Shown piece by piece: positions 32,567 through 45,085 of a stretch of 64,000 nt of DNA (its first letter is position 1; each line of letters starts with the position of its first letter). Source of the DNA: Latrodectus hesperus (taxonomy: Eukaryota; Arthropoda; Arachnida; Araneae; Theridiidae); NCBI GenBank assembly GCA_037975125.1, contig CM075851.1:78855979-78919978 (forward strand), given 5' to 3'. The notes beneath the pieces were generated by a model. The model was given only the letters and a program-made list of their open reading frames with translations, was not told the DNA's origin and did not search any database. The position numbers and the translations under genes are program-made.

Positions 32567-32740
32567 TTTGGTTTGGTTGGTTTATTTGTCACTCACGATC
32601 ATTTTTTACACACGAGGGCTAATTAGACCGGGACCTACGGTTTAAAGTGGATTCCGAATCACGACAAACATCCATGCCCAAGGTGGGATTCGAACCCACG
32701 AACTGTTGAACCGAAGGCAAGAGCGCTAACCATTCGGCTG
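32567..32740 (-). mobile_element. tRNA-derived SINE (head type C), minus strand
   Basis: On the minus strand it has A box GAATGGTTAGCGCTC, B box GTGGGTTCGAATCCCAC and the family's TCCCGGTCTAATTAGCC segment, ending in an AACCAAACC-type tail. The flanks carry an 11/12-bp near-duplication CCAAAAA(T)CCGG at 32556-32566 and 32741-32752. It matches 36458-36634 closely. Confidence 0.88.
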
Positions 32741-32752
32741 CCAAAAATCCGG

Positions 32753-35700
32753 AACGTCTAGCAAGCATATTCATAAAGGTGTTTCATATTCAGTTGTTAA
32801 AAAATACGAAATTCGAAAATTCACTGATATGGGTGTGATAATTGCATTATTAGTGATGTCATGTTGTTCGCATGGATATAAATATTTTAATTACTAAGTA
32901 AAAATAATGATAAAGCAACTAAATTTAATGACTGATAAAATAGAAATAAAAAATATTTCAATTAAGTATTCATTAATCATTATAAATTAATAATAAAATA
33001 CAATGATGATTATTATTATATTTTAATGAATTAAAAATGGAATAATCTATCTCTTCAATTAAATTCTTATTTTGCTTGTCAGTCGAATTTTCACCCGATG
33101 TAAAATTGAAAGAGACTACTCAGAATGAAATGAAAATTGTATGAAGATGTTTGTCTCTTGCTGAATAAAAATAAAAACCATGTTTAATGTCGAAAATTAT
33201 ATTATAGCATTTATTATTAAAAACATAATTAATGCGATTTTATTTCCGTGTAAAGTTGCTTGCTCTGTGATATAATTGCTTATAGCGATGTACCTTTCTG
33301 TTTGTATGCTGTATCATTTTGTGCTATATTTGTATTCATAACTCTTTTCACTTCAAAAAAAGAACCTTTACTTTTTTTCCTTTTAAAATTATCTTTGCGC
33401 ATTCGCTGAGAATTGATAAAAAACGCTTATTCTATCGGATTCCACCTCTCCCATCTTCCCGCATTCTTACAGATTAATTTTCATTTAAGAAATAACGATA
33501 TTTACTATTTTTTTGATTTTTGAAAAAAGTTTTGTTTTTGCCTTCTGCAAGGAATGCGATTTCTCCTTTCCCAAGATATCGCCAGTCAGAAGTACTTTAG
33601 AATAGGGATGAAAAATTTCCGACCTCAACATTTAATAATTCGTAACTGAGTTGAGTTTTTTTTAAACTTTCTCTATCTCATTCGAGATTTGTTTTTATAT
33701 AATTTATAGGCGAGACTTCATATCGTAATACAAAATATCGTTTTGAAATGCTGTTAGTTAAATGATTTTGTAATGTATATACTTTTATGAGTTAAATTTA
33801 AGAACTTCCTTTTTTCATGTTTAAGATAAAATTTCATACAGAAAAGATTTCTTTAAAAACATTTTTTTTAAAGTTTTTGCTTATTTCTTTTGGTTTTACA
33901 GGAAATATAGATTCGGCGTCTGATTTCATTACTTGAATTTATTTAAATTTTTAGTACGTAACCGAATTAAAATGTTTTGCAGTTTATACACTATTTTTTT
34001 ACCAAAATTATTAATGGAACCAAAATTTATACCAAAATTTCTAATGGAAGTCATTTTTTTAATTTCATTTTTTGTTCATTTCTCATGAAATGTTAATTAA
34101 AAAAATTTCTAATGCAAAATTATTTTTGTAAAGAAAAAACGTTTAAAAAGTAGGATCTCCGAAATATAGGTGCATGATTTTTTTCTCTGATAAACTACGT
34201 AAGAAAACGGTAATTTAAAGGTTAACTATAAATTCATCGTGTGAGATGTAAAATGATTTAAATGAAAGATAGCATAAGAGATACAGTCAGCTAATATAAT
34301 GATAAATATTAAAAATAAACTGATAATATTCGTAAAAAAGTACTTCAATAACAAAGTTTTTTACATGAGGGATATTTTTCATTGTGACTTTGAAATGCAT
34401 AGTTAATTTTCGTAATGAGATCGATTCATGTAGGCCAAGAATAGGATTTGAGGGGAAAGACTCTAGAAAAGAAACATTTTCATGGTCGCCAAGTGATAAT
34501 TAAAGTAACTCATAAATTTTAATTCATGTTTGAAAATGCGAAGATTTTAAATATATCTGCCAGAATTAATTATATTCAATTTTTAGCAATTTTTAACTGT
34601 TCATTATAAATTCTTAAATTAATTTGTATTTTGAGCATTAAATTTGTACTTCAAGCATTAATAAGCAGTGTAAGACTTTTTTGGCACGAATAACTAAAAA
34701 CAATTACTTTTAATTTACATAATTATTGTATTGAAAAAAAAGAATAACATTATCTTACTCATTACAAAAAATTAAGCCCTTAACTGGTGTTTTAATATTT
34801 AACTATCATAGCAAAGTAGTAAATGTATTATAGTAGTTGCAAAATATTAAAAAAAGTAGATGCAAACTAGCTAAAGGTAAGGACATGACTTTCTTTTCCG
34901 AAAGGTAGTTGTTCTGGTTTAAAAAAATTATAATAGCAAAGTATCAGTGAAGTAGCAAAAGGAAATTTGTCATTTTTCAGGAAGAATAATCGGCCAGGTA
35001 TTTGCAGTTTATAGCGAGTTTTGAATGATTACAAATATACATGCACTTCGCCAGAGATTTTAGCTTGCGAGTTATTCAAATGAATGGTAAACATTAACCA
35101 TTCAGATGTTGGTATTCGATCTTTATTCGGGACTTGTCTTAACCAAAAACTGTCATGCCCGGAAGACACATACTTGCAAGATATTTCAGAAAAGTTAATA
35201 TATCTTAACTGGTATGATGTGACTTAGCTGGTGCCAACTTAAATGGCAGTCATTTATTGCTAAATTCCTGACTGATTTGCTGTATGAAAAAAAAATAACA
35301 CAGTATGAAACTTAAATTATAATAAAAACCACATTGGGCTACTAAACTTTTTAATAAAATTAAAAAAGAAAATTTTGGCAGGGAGAATGCCTTGAAAAAC
35401 TTAAATGGTACAATACTATTAGGATACGGAACATTCATAATTGAAAAGAATTATGTCAACCATTCATCACAGTTTTAAAAGAAGTGGAACAAATGCTCTC
35501 CCACAACAATAAAACAATGCAAGTTCTTCTCTCTATGTGTCAAAAAAATATCAAGCAATGCAACATACAAACTGCTTAAAATGATCTGGAGGGTCCAATA
35601 ATAAAATGTAAAAATGAAGCATTTCAGGAAGGATTAGTAGAATTTATTAGGCGTTTATTGTGGTTCACCTTTACGCATTTTAACACGAAATTCGGAAGAT

Positions 35701-36443
35701 TTAGAGTTGTTGATTTTCTCTTCCTGTATTTTCAAACAATGTTTCATCCTGCCGGAATTGTTTAAAACAACAGAAGCTTTAATTTATAAGAATACGTAGG
35801 AATACTTTTGTGAGAATGAGATTTTAATTTATTGTCTATATGTCTTTGATCTCATGTTTGTAAAGATACATATTTTGTTGTTGACTATTTTAACTGTCAA
35901 TATTCATAACTTTTTAAGTTGATTTAAATTGCTGTTTTTATACAAAATTGTTCTATTTTGTAAACAGAGATTATTTTTTAAAGTTATTTTTTTAAATTTA
36001 AGTTATTCTTAATCATTTATTTATTTATAAAATATGTTTTTTATAATATTTGTAATTTCTTCAATTTTATGAGGAAAACATTAAAAAAATTAGTTTCATT
36101 TTATACATTTAAGTACAATGAAGTACTTTAATGTAAGGTTTTCATGAAAAACTCGTATAAAACCTATAAATACAAAATGGTAACGCATTAAGTTTTAAGA
36201 AATAACTCTTCTTTATTACCAAAAGAAATTAGTTGTACAAAAAAAAAAATCATCTAAATTTGCTCAAAAGTAGTAATCGACTTGTTTTACGGTATATTTT
36301 ATTATTAAAACAATGTTCTTTCATAATTTAATAGTTTTAAAGAACATTTCTTAAAAATTATTATATATGAGTAGTAATATATGAATCAAGTGGTATATCT
36401 TAAGTGGTAATATATGTGTGTGTGTGAAACAGTACAAAACAAT
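32753..36443. other. AT-rich stretch, 3.7 kb, nothing recognised
   Basis: No gene, transposon end or repeat shared with the rest of the window was found. A short frame at 35250-35438 (-) has no motif. Confidence 0.5.
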
Positions 36444-36457
36444 CTTACAATAGCATT

Positions 36458-36634
36458 GCCGAGCTGGCAGCCGAATGGTTAGCGCTCTTGCCTTCGGTTC
36501 AACAGTTCGTGGGTTCGAATCCCACCTTGGGCATGGATGTTTGTAGTGGTTCGGAATCCACTTTAAGCCGTAAGTCCCGGTCTAATTAGCCCTCGTGTGC
36601 AAAAAATAACCGTTGTGCGACAAAACAAACCAAA
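36458..36634 (+). mobile_element. tRNA-derived SINE (head type C), plus strand
   Basis: A perfect 14-bp target duplication CTTACAATAGCATT (36444-36457 and 36635-36648) encloses a 177-bp body. The first ~75 bases can be laid out as a degenerate tRNA, with A box GAATGGTTAGCGCTC and T arm GTGGGTTCGAATCCCAC. The acceptor stem pairs only partly, so it is a SINE head rather than a tRNA gene. The tail is CAAAACAAACCAAA. Confidence 0.95.
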
Positions 36635-36689
36635 CTTACAATAGCATTAATATGGTTTTTTTCTAAAATAGCTTTTTATACACAAAGTG

Positions 36690-36832
36690 TGATTTAATTG
36701 AGACCTATGGATTTAAGAAGTTTCCGAGCCACTTCAAACATCCATACTTTAATTAGAGCCGAATCCATGGATGTCGAATTGTCGCCGTTGAATTGAGTGT
36801 CAATTTCTCTGACCATTCATCTAACTAATTTG
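36690..36832 (-). mobile_element. Degenerate SINE (head type C), minus strand
   Basis: Read in reverse, GGATGTTTGAAGTGGCTCGG followed by a decayed GGTCTCAATTAAATCAC lines up with the middle of the copy at 36458. A GAATGGTCAGAG A-box remnant lies near 36814. A short duplication ACAAAGTG flanks it (36682-36689, 36833-36840). It forms an inverted pair with the younger copy beside it. Confidence 0.65.
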
Positions 36833-36840
36833 ACAAAGTG

Positions 36841-37307
36841 GCCAGCATCTATTTTGATAACTTTGAAAATTTACATTGGAAATGCTACATAATCTGCAAA
36901 TACTAATTTCGAAAGATATTTAAGATAAAATTATGTAAATTTCGTATTTTTGAAGAAAAGTTAAAGTGATATGCATATTTAAAGGTGTAAATCAAATTTA
37001 AATGAATTGCCATTATTTGGTAATTAATGAATTGGGACTTTGTTGAAATGGATTATGAGTTCAAAAGAAAGATCTTTAACTTAATAAAACTGTGACATGA
37101 TAACCTATGAAATAATGATCTAAGTATATTTTACTGATATATTGATATTAATGTTTGTGTGTGTGTGAGTTAGAATTAATTCACGAAAGATTAAATCATT
37201 GTATTGTGGATACTAATGATGTATTGAAATGACGTGCATAAGACATACTGGGTTAGCTGGTCTATTCGATAGAGAGCGACAATTTGATGTGCTCTTAAAC
37301 TATTACA
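36841..37307. other. AT-rich spacer
   Basis: Nothing recognised. Confidence 0.5.
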
Positions 37308-37309
37308 TA

Positions 37310-38940
37310 CACTTGCTAGAAAAAGTCTGAGTAAGCATTCTACAGAAAATAAAAGTACATTATAGAGTCAACATTAATTCAGTTTTTATACAATGCTTTT
37401 CTTTAACAATTCTTTAAATATCAGTAACAATTTCAGAAAGATGGCACACGTTGTTTAAAAGTAATAATAATAATTAAAAAATACATAAAAAAACAGCCAA
37501 AAAAAGTTTGCGAACAGATGAGAAAAGTCTTTAAAAATAGCTTCCATGGACTGTCAATTAAACTTTAATGTCTGATTTGAAAACTTTTATGTTTAAGAAT
37601 CTCTTACAATCTTTTAAGCACAGAGTGAATAAACTTGGCGGTTTCTGCAGATGAAATATTATTCCATTCCATCACAATTACTGTTTTTAGCATATCTTTC
37701 GATATTATGTTATGTTGCCGAACGTTGCGTTCTAATAAGTCCCATAAATATTCGATGCGCTTTAAGTCTGACGATTTTGGAGGAGTATGCAACTAATATT
37801 TGATATTGTACAACAGCCAGAATTTTATTTTGTGGGCAGTATGTTTTGGATCATTGTGTCTTGTTGAAATCAAAGGTCATCACCAAGGTTCAAATCTTGT
37901 GCACCTTATTTCAGATTTTCTTTCAATATGTTTAGATATCCCATGTGATCAAATGTGAAGTCTATAAAAGTTAATCGATCAACTCCACATGCTGTCATCC
38001 ACCCCCAAATCATTACGCCACCTCCACCGTGCTTAACTGTAAACACAAAATTTTGCTTCTCAAAAGCCATACCTTGTTTTCTCTACACCAATTTATGCCC
38101 TTTGATGCCAAAGATACAAAACTTACTTTCGTCAGAGAATATTACTTTTTCAAAAAACTCAGAAAGTTTATCAACATACTTACTGGCAAAATTTAAACGT
38201 TTTTGCTTATTGGCAGTTTAAATATATGACTTCCTACGAGCTACATGATCGTGATAGCCAGATGTTTTTCAAAATTTTTTGTATAGTATCTTTATGAAGA
38301 GACTTTTTAAATCTTTCTCTAATAGCAAGTACTATTTGAGAAACAGTAATCTTTGGATTTAAAGGTAAGGATTTCAGGATGCATATCTTTTCTCATAAAG
38401 TCAGCTTAGACGGTCGGTTACTCCGAGGTCATAAGATAACAAATATCGATGATTTGTAATTATTAATTACTCTTTGGAGATAGAAGAATGAGTTCTTCCA
38501 ACTGTCTTTTCCTTTAGAATCCATTTTAAGTCAAATTGTTTGAAAGTACTAATGTATCATTTCAACAATGTTTTTTCATTCTATTTGTTCTTTTGCCACC
38601 AGAGTCAAAATGAATAAGTAGTAAAAAATAAATGCAGACAATATTTCATTTCATACAAGCTCACGGAAGCTAAAATAAAAATCAGATTAATTTCCAAATA
38701 TCTTTGTAATTCGTACCTTTACGAAAACTTTTTCTGATAACTTTTTGCATAATTTTTAATTATAATTATTATTACTTTTAAACAGGTATGTGTTATCTTT
38801 CTGAAATTGTTACTCATATTGAAGGAATTGTTAAAGAGAAAGGCTTTATATAAAAATTGAATTAATATGTACATTATAATCTACATTTACTCTCTGCCGA
38901 ATGTTTACTGTGCGTTTGTACGCCGGCTTTTTCTCGCAGG
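37310..38940 (-). mobile_element. Tc1-like transposon with ~225-bp terminal inverted repeats
   Basis: 1631 bp between TA duplications (37308-37309, 38941-38942). The left end CACTTGCTAGAAAAAGTC and right end (reversed) CCTGCGAGAAAAAGCC start long imperfect inverted repeats. These can be followed through AGTAACAATTTCAGAAAGAT and GTTTAAAAGTAATAATAAT to about 37533 on the left and 38717 on the right. The outer AGAAAAAGYCKG motif recurs at the inner edge as GCCAAAAAAAGTTTGCGAAC. This direct repeat inside each inverted repeat is the layout of the long-TIR Tc1 groups such as Minos, Paris and Bari types. Confidence 0.9.
37604..38524 (-). pseudogene. Tc1 transposase, multiply broken
   Basis: Starts at a probable ATG at 38524 (MDSKGK). 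Recognisable blocks follow in shifting frames: EILTFKSKITVSQIVLAIRE, then FSDESKFCIFGIKGHKLVWR (first catalytic aspartate). Next are KHGGGGVMIWGWMTACGVDR and HMGYLNILKENLK, then FQQDTMIQN (second aspartate, normally QQDNDPKH). The final block is HTPPKSSDLKRIEYLWDLLE with the closing glutamate. Stops and frameshifts lie between most blocks, for example near 38245 and 37890. Only the last 62 codons remain openly readable. The order and spacing are normal for a ~340-residue Tc1 transposase. Confidence 0.92.
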
Positions 38941-38942
38941 TA

Positions 38943-40313
38943 CATATCTGCTTATGATGAGTCGGGCTGTACCATCAAATCAACAAATTGTCTAAAGGAC
39001 AATGGTAGATTATTCGGAAAGGGGAAATGACGCATCTATGTAAAACATACTTGTATAATGATTCTTCATTTAATATTTGATGTAAATCATTAGATTTGGA
39101 TGACTTGAAAAGCTTAAATTTTTTGATATCAAATATTAGAAATTAAAAAACATCAAATTTTAATATTTTTTGTTCAAATCATTCCAATTTTTAATTAAAT
39201 AACATATTAACTATGAATCAGAATTTCAAAGAATGATTTTTTTAATCATCACAAAAGAGGTATTTTGTAAATAGATTCAAACGCACTCTATATTAGTTAA
39301 AAATCGCTAGTGTGTTGAAAGATTAATCTTCCTAAACCTACAAATCTTATAAATTATATTAAAATTTGAAAAATCAAAATTCAAATTTAAGCTATTTTTA
39401 AGATTTAAAGTTTGCAGATTTTTGATTCAAAAATTTCCTTAAAATTCTGAATTGAAATACTGCTTTCCGAATGATTTAAATAATATTTTGAATAAGCATT
39501 GTGATAAAACTTATCTTTTTCATTAAAGATACATCAACATCATGAAACAAATGCACACAAGTAATGCTTTCTGTATTTTAATAAAATTAATTAGTTTGAA
39601 AGCTGTAAACCATAAATCATCTGCCTCTGTGAATCTTGTAAGGTTTGAGACTTGACAGTTTCAAACATTACATTTTTTATTCAATCGTATCTATCCAATC
39701 CTTAATTAAAAATTAGTATTAATTAGATAGTTTTGTTGCTATTCTAAGCATCATATTTTGAAAACAAAGAACAACTCCATAAGGGCATAAATCTTGAAAT
39801 GATTATGAAATTTTACAAATATTCACTTAAGAGTCAGTAACTGAATTGATGATAGGAAGTCTGAAAAGCTAATCATTCAGCTGTCATTGTATTTGTGAAA
39901 ATTTGGAATCAAATGTTTCTAAAAATATTTTTACCAGCATATATAGCAGAATTGGTTGCTAAAAATAAAATTTTTACAAGTTTTAAAAAATTAATGTTTA
40001 TTCATTGCAATTTTAAATTAATTTTTCTAATTTAGTTTTCAATAATTAATCACAGAAAATTAATTTAATTTTTCAGTATGTTACGAGAACGATGTAGTAT
40101 GTTTATATATTTTGTGACGAGAGTAATTTGAATAACAAATTTATATACTTTTTCAAACATCAATTATTACTTCTTGAATATTCAATCTCTTTGATGTATT
40201 ATCAATTAAAGAGCTTTTATAGCAATGTCATGACAGTTTTTTGAAAAGCGAAATTTTTGTTGGAGAAAACATAAATTAAAATATATTTTCTCCGTCTTAT
40301 ATTTCTTTATATT
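38943..40313. other. AT-rich spacer
   Basis: Nothing recognised. Confidence 0.5.
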
Positions 40314-40325
40314 ACCAATTTTCTT

Positions 40326-40623
40326 GTTGTTGTTTACTAATGACACTTGGACAAGCCAAGCTCGCTATGCTATGCGAATTAAGTCGATTGGGAGCGTCTT
40401 TCCTTTGAATCAAAGCACCATGTAGGTGAAAGTACAACTTGGATCTACATACTTGCCGTAGGGACCCGTTTATAGGGTAGGCAACCATTCACACCTCATT
40501 CATACAAGGAAAGGACAAAGACAGGATAGAGAGAGAAAGTACATCCATGCCTGACCCGGGATTCGAACCCAGGACTTCCTTATTCGCAGTCAGGCACGCT
40601 GACCACTAGACAAGTTGGTCGGC
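40326..40623 (-). mobile_element. Chimeric SINE: type B head joined to the shared 3' domain
   Basis: On the minus strand, the first ~170 bases (40623 back to about 40455) match the type B SINEs at 22741 and 23877. They include B box GGGTTCGAATCCCGG, CCTGTCTTTGTCCTTTCCTT and CCCTATAAACGGGTCCC. At about 40450 the sequence switches to the ~120-bp 3' domain seen at 11828-11963 and 57091-57228, ending in a CAACAACAAG tail. A 12-bp duplication ACCWATTTTCTT with one mismatch (40314-40325, 40624-40635) encloses the whole composite. It therefore moved as one unit and is not one SINE inside another. Confidence 0.88.
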
Positions 40624-40635
40624 ACCTATTTTCTT

Positions 40636-43600
40636 AATATTATTGTACATCCATTTTTGAATGCCACAATATAATCAACTCTGCTATTAAAGATGTAAAT
40701 AATAAGAAAGTTTTCTAACTTTCCACCAATATCGCAGTAACTTATTTAACAACGATATGCATTATGATGCATACAATAGCTCTTCTTAAATCAATATTCC
40801 CTACAGGCTTACCATTACTATGATGGGACGTAATCCTGCAGGGATGATCTACACATCTAAATAATTTGCATTTTGGCTTATAATTCAATAATTCGTAGCT
40901 TTGATAACCAGTTTAAGATTGCACATATATACTGGTTTGAATTTACTAACTATGTTGACACCGGCGTACACCCCTGTACCTATAGAATTAATCCTTGTGT
41001 AAAAAGTGATTGTAGAAGAACACTAACCAGTTTTACTATTATCTATTTTTGTCAAAGCTGTACATAGGTGTGCATCGATACTTCACCTGTAACTGGTTTC
41101 GCTGTGCTAGTTTTGAAGTATCGACATAAGTCTTGAAGTCCTGTGGTTCGTATGACACGTTAGATGGTCCACTATAGTATGTTTATATGTCTTCGCTTGA
41201 TGTCGCAAACCTCATTACTCTATAATCGACACGACACTTTATAATTCTTGCTTTTTGAAGTATTCTTTTTCAGTGGTGTTATCACACGATTTATGGTACA
41301 ATTTAAGAACTGAACCATGGAACTAAATTACATACTTTCCCGTTTCAGAAATATTGTTGCCCTTAACTGAAAAAAATTCTCTTTCACTAATCGCATAAAT
41401 ACCACATTATACCTGTCATTTCAATAAAGCCAATATGTCCCAAGATGTGCTACACTTTCGATTCTTAAATTCAATAAGTTGCTAACCCCAAGTTTCGCTA
41501 TTTTACCGTGTGTATATTATTGACGTGTCAATAATATGCACAATAGTGGTCAAAATAATAATTCAGTTCTATTCTTAATAGCGCTTTATTTTAAATAAAA
41601 ATAAATGTTTCATTTTAGATATATTTATCTGTAAGTATTCTAGTTCAAATATATATAAATTTGATAACATGAGGCCATCCTTACAGCCAATCATAAAAGT
41701 TTTAATCACCATCTAGAATAGAAGAATAAGAACCACATTCTCTCTCTATATTTTTTACATCACGAGTATATCGGCCCTACGTGGTTCGAAGCATAAACCA
41801 AGTTTTAAATATTGAACACATCATTCACTTCTATAATTTCCAAAATAACGAGAATTAAGCTCAGTTGGATATTTACTTGAGCAGAAACCTAGGACAAAGA
41901 AGGTGGCAAATCAAAGATCAAAAGATGCGGCAATAGATTCTTATGCTCAAAGACTTAAAATCCACCTCATCTAAAATGTACTCTGTTATTAAAATCTGAG
42001 CAATAGAGCTTAAACTTATTGAAAGAACTTTTACTTTTACTGTAGAATTAAACTGATTCATCTAACAAATTATCTTTACAATATAATTTTTTCCTGCATT
42101 TTTTCCTAATTATCCTGCAAGCGAATAAGCAAGTCAATTATTGATTACAAGCCTTTACCAGTCAACTTTAATAGAACTATAAAATCAAATTTACTCTTTG
42201 CGTATATGATGATGATGAGGATACCTTTGATATTTACTTTTTGAATTACAATCAATGCTTACAGTGCTAATTTACATAATTTTTCAAACAGAAAAGTGAT
42301 AACCCATATGTTATTTTTCAAATTATCTCCTGTTTTCCTTTTGATACTTTATAACTCAACTTTCCAATTAATTTGCCAGAAATGGATTGAATTTAAGTTC
42401 TTAAACTCAATTGTTAAGTTTCTCAATTTAAATGCAAATTTATTTAATTTTTAACATAAAATAATTCTTTAAATTGAGTTTTCTTTATATTTTATAATTA
42501 TTTATGATTATAATTTTTATATTATAATTTTTTATAATATATTATTAAACAAAAAAGAAAATTATCCTTTTATATTTTTAAAACTTCTTCAAAAAGATAT
42601 AATAAAAAAAGTTAATTATGTCTTTTTGAAGAAATTTTAATAAAATGCAAGGACAAAAATTAGTGTATAAATTTCTTAAAAGTTTAAAAGATGTATTCTA
42701 TTTAACGAAAAAGAAGCTGATTTGTAAAATACTACTTTACTTTTTCCGTCAATTAAATTTTTTCATAAAAGTTTCTTCACTAAATGTTGCATCATTCCTT
42801 TTGATATAACTAAGTAAAATTAATGACGGAACTTATAAATTAGTTCTTAAGTCAGTTAATTTTTTTAAAGAATTTATCTAGGATCATCAACACAAGTAAG
42901 ATCATTTTAAAGTTCGCGCTCCGTGACTATACAGAGCAGTTGAAACAATAGTTGGTAAAAAATGAGATTAATTTAAGTCAGCTAAATTCAACTTTCACCC
43001 TGGCATTAGAAAATCTTCAATTGAGAAAACCATATCGCACAAACCAGTGTTATCGTAAGTTCATCAGATCAAATTAAAAGCAGTTTGGTGACTCATCAAC
43101 AATCGATTCGATCGTGATTACGTGGAGGCTTGCGGGCGTGGAATGGAGGAAACATAAAAGACATTTGTTTTCTTGTGCGTAATTGTTTACTTTCGAAATC
43201 GGTGGCTTGCTTTGTTGTAAACCAATCTTCAGTGTGATGGGAAAAAAATGATAACTAGAAACTGTGTTCATGGTTGTGATTTACGCGGTTTTTTTTTCGA
43301 GAAACGAGGTGTGTCCGTTGGAAGTTTGACCTTGCACATCCCTCACCGTCATTGATTTTGACTTACCAACGATTCGCAATCGTAAAATTTGCAGTATCGA
43401 ATAAGAAACGGTTTGTTGTAGTTTTTTTCGCTCCAACTGAGAACTCGACGTGTGATCGGAAATTTAATTCGAGTATTTCCTAATAAATCTTTGAAAGGGT
43501 TACACGATGTTTTTATTTTTTCTGTTTCAATTATTAGTTGTTAGCACATTGTTGATGCGTCTTTTTAGCAAAGTAAGAAAGGAGTTAAACTATAAAGAAT

Positions 43601-44436
43601 TTCTTTTATTGTTTTGTGAAAATTTGAATTTTGTTTCGTTTTGTATTGTTATCGCCCGAATACAACCCTCTCAAAATAAGTGCTTTTCCTTCTACACTTA
43701 TTGAATGGGATTAAGCCCTAGGAATAATTACCATACATATGTTCATTTAGCTTGATGTTCTTTAATTAGGTTAAAGAAGATCAAGAGAGATAAATTTCCG
43801 TTTATAAATCTGGTTTCCGCAGTTCCTAGAAACGAAATGCATATTCAAGATGCATATTCGTGTTCTGAAAAGAATAGACAGTAGTTACCACGATTCTTAT
43901 GTTTTTGCCTTTTGATAATAAAGGTTTAATAAGAAATATATAAAAGTATAGCTTAATTATTTAATCGCTTTTAACTGACAGATTGCAATTTAATTTAACG
44001 GAAAATCCAAAAATCAGAGTATTTCAGGAGTCATTTACAAATTTTGTGGTATAAAATTAAGAAGTAAGTAAAAAGTAGTTTTGCAATAAAATTATTTCAG
44101 GGTTTACAGTAGTCTAATCGTAATACCGCTGTTTAAAGTGAAATATGATAAATTCAATTGTAATTATTCAATGTATAATGGAAAATGCATGTTTTGTTTC
44201 ACATTTTGATTTGCACATTTGTTCATGTCAGAGTTAGGTTTTTCCTTTCTGAATTTCTTTCTTCAAAAATAGAAAATTGGCAAATTATTTATAAAAGTAC
44301 CTCCGAAAACTGACTTTTGTACGCGATGCAGGCGCGAGAGATGTTAGCGAACCCCGATATGACTCCTTTGTAAATTTTGTTTCTTTATTAATTAAATGTG
44401 TTTGTTTCAAAATTTGGAGTCATTAGTTTGTTTCAT

Positions 44437-44439
<3 letters not shown>
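40636..44439. other. AT-rich stretch with a G/C-richer patch
   Basis: No gene recognised. Bases 40860-41180 contain several AACCAG and ACTGGTTT motifs and a short inverted pair (CGATACTTCA, TGAAGTATCG). Bases 43080-43480 are G/C-richer with no clear frame. Confidence 0.45.

Positions 44440-44499
<60 letters not shown>
44440..44499. repeat. (TA)n array, ~60 bp
   Basis: Preceded by TTTGTTTCATAACA, which also precedes the array at 44979. Confidence 0.99.
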
Positions 44500-44502
<3 letters not shown>

Positions 44503-44975
44503 TATGGTAAAAAGATATAAAGATATTGCATTGTAATTAAAGAACCGAAGAGAAAGTTATTTCATAAGTATCGCTTAAAAACGTTTTGCCCTATTTTTTG
44601 GTAATATTTCTTTCAGTTCTATTATACAAAAAAAACATTATTAATCCTCATTTATAAAAAAGAATGTTACAGGGAAATAAATTTAACTTTATAAAAAATA
44701 ATTTTTCAAATTAGTTTAAGAACAGCTTGCGCATAACTTAAATTATTTAGTACGATACAAAATTTTAAGTATCATTTGTATTATATTATTTCATAATCAG
44801 TACATTTATAGAATAGTTTTTCTCGAATTTAATTTAAGAAAGTTATTTGTTTGGAAAATGGTATTATACTTAAATTTCAATTATATTTTTTTCTGCTAAA
44901 CGTTTTTGTAAAAACTATTTATCAGTATCGCATACACTTTCTTAAATTATTTTTCATGTCAAAAATTTGTTTCAT

Positions 44976-44978
<3 letters not shown>
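44500..44978. other. AT-rich spacer
   Basis: Nothing recognised. Confidence 0.5.
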
Positions 44979-45069
<91 letters not shown>

Positions 45070-45085
45070 AGATAGATAGATAGAT
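44979..45085. repeat. (TA)n array followed by (GATA)n
   Basis: TA repeat to about 45066 with one AAAA interruption at 45031, then about five GATA units. The frame across it is an artefact. Confidence 0.97.

Noticed and set aside
37955..38221. 88-codon plus-strand frame
   Set aside because: It is antisense to the GGGVMIWGW part of the Tc1 transposase.
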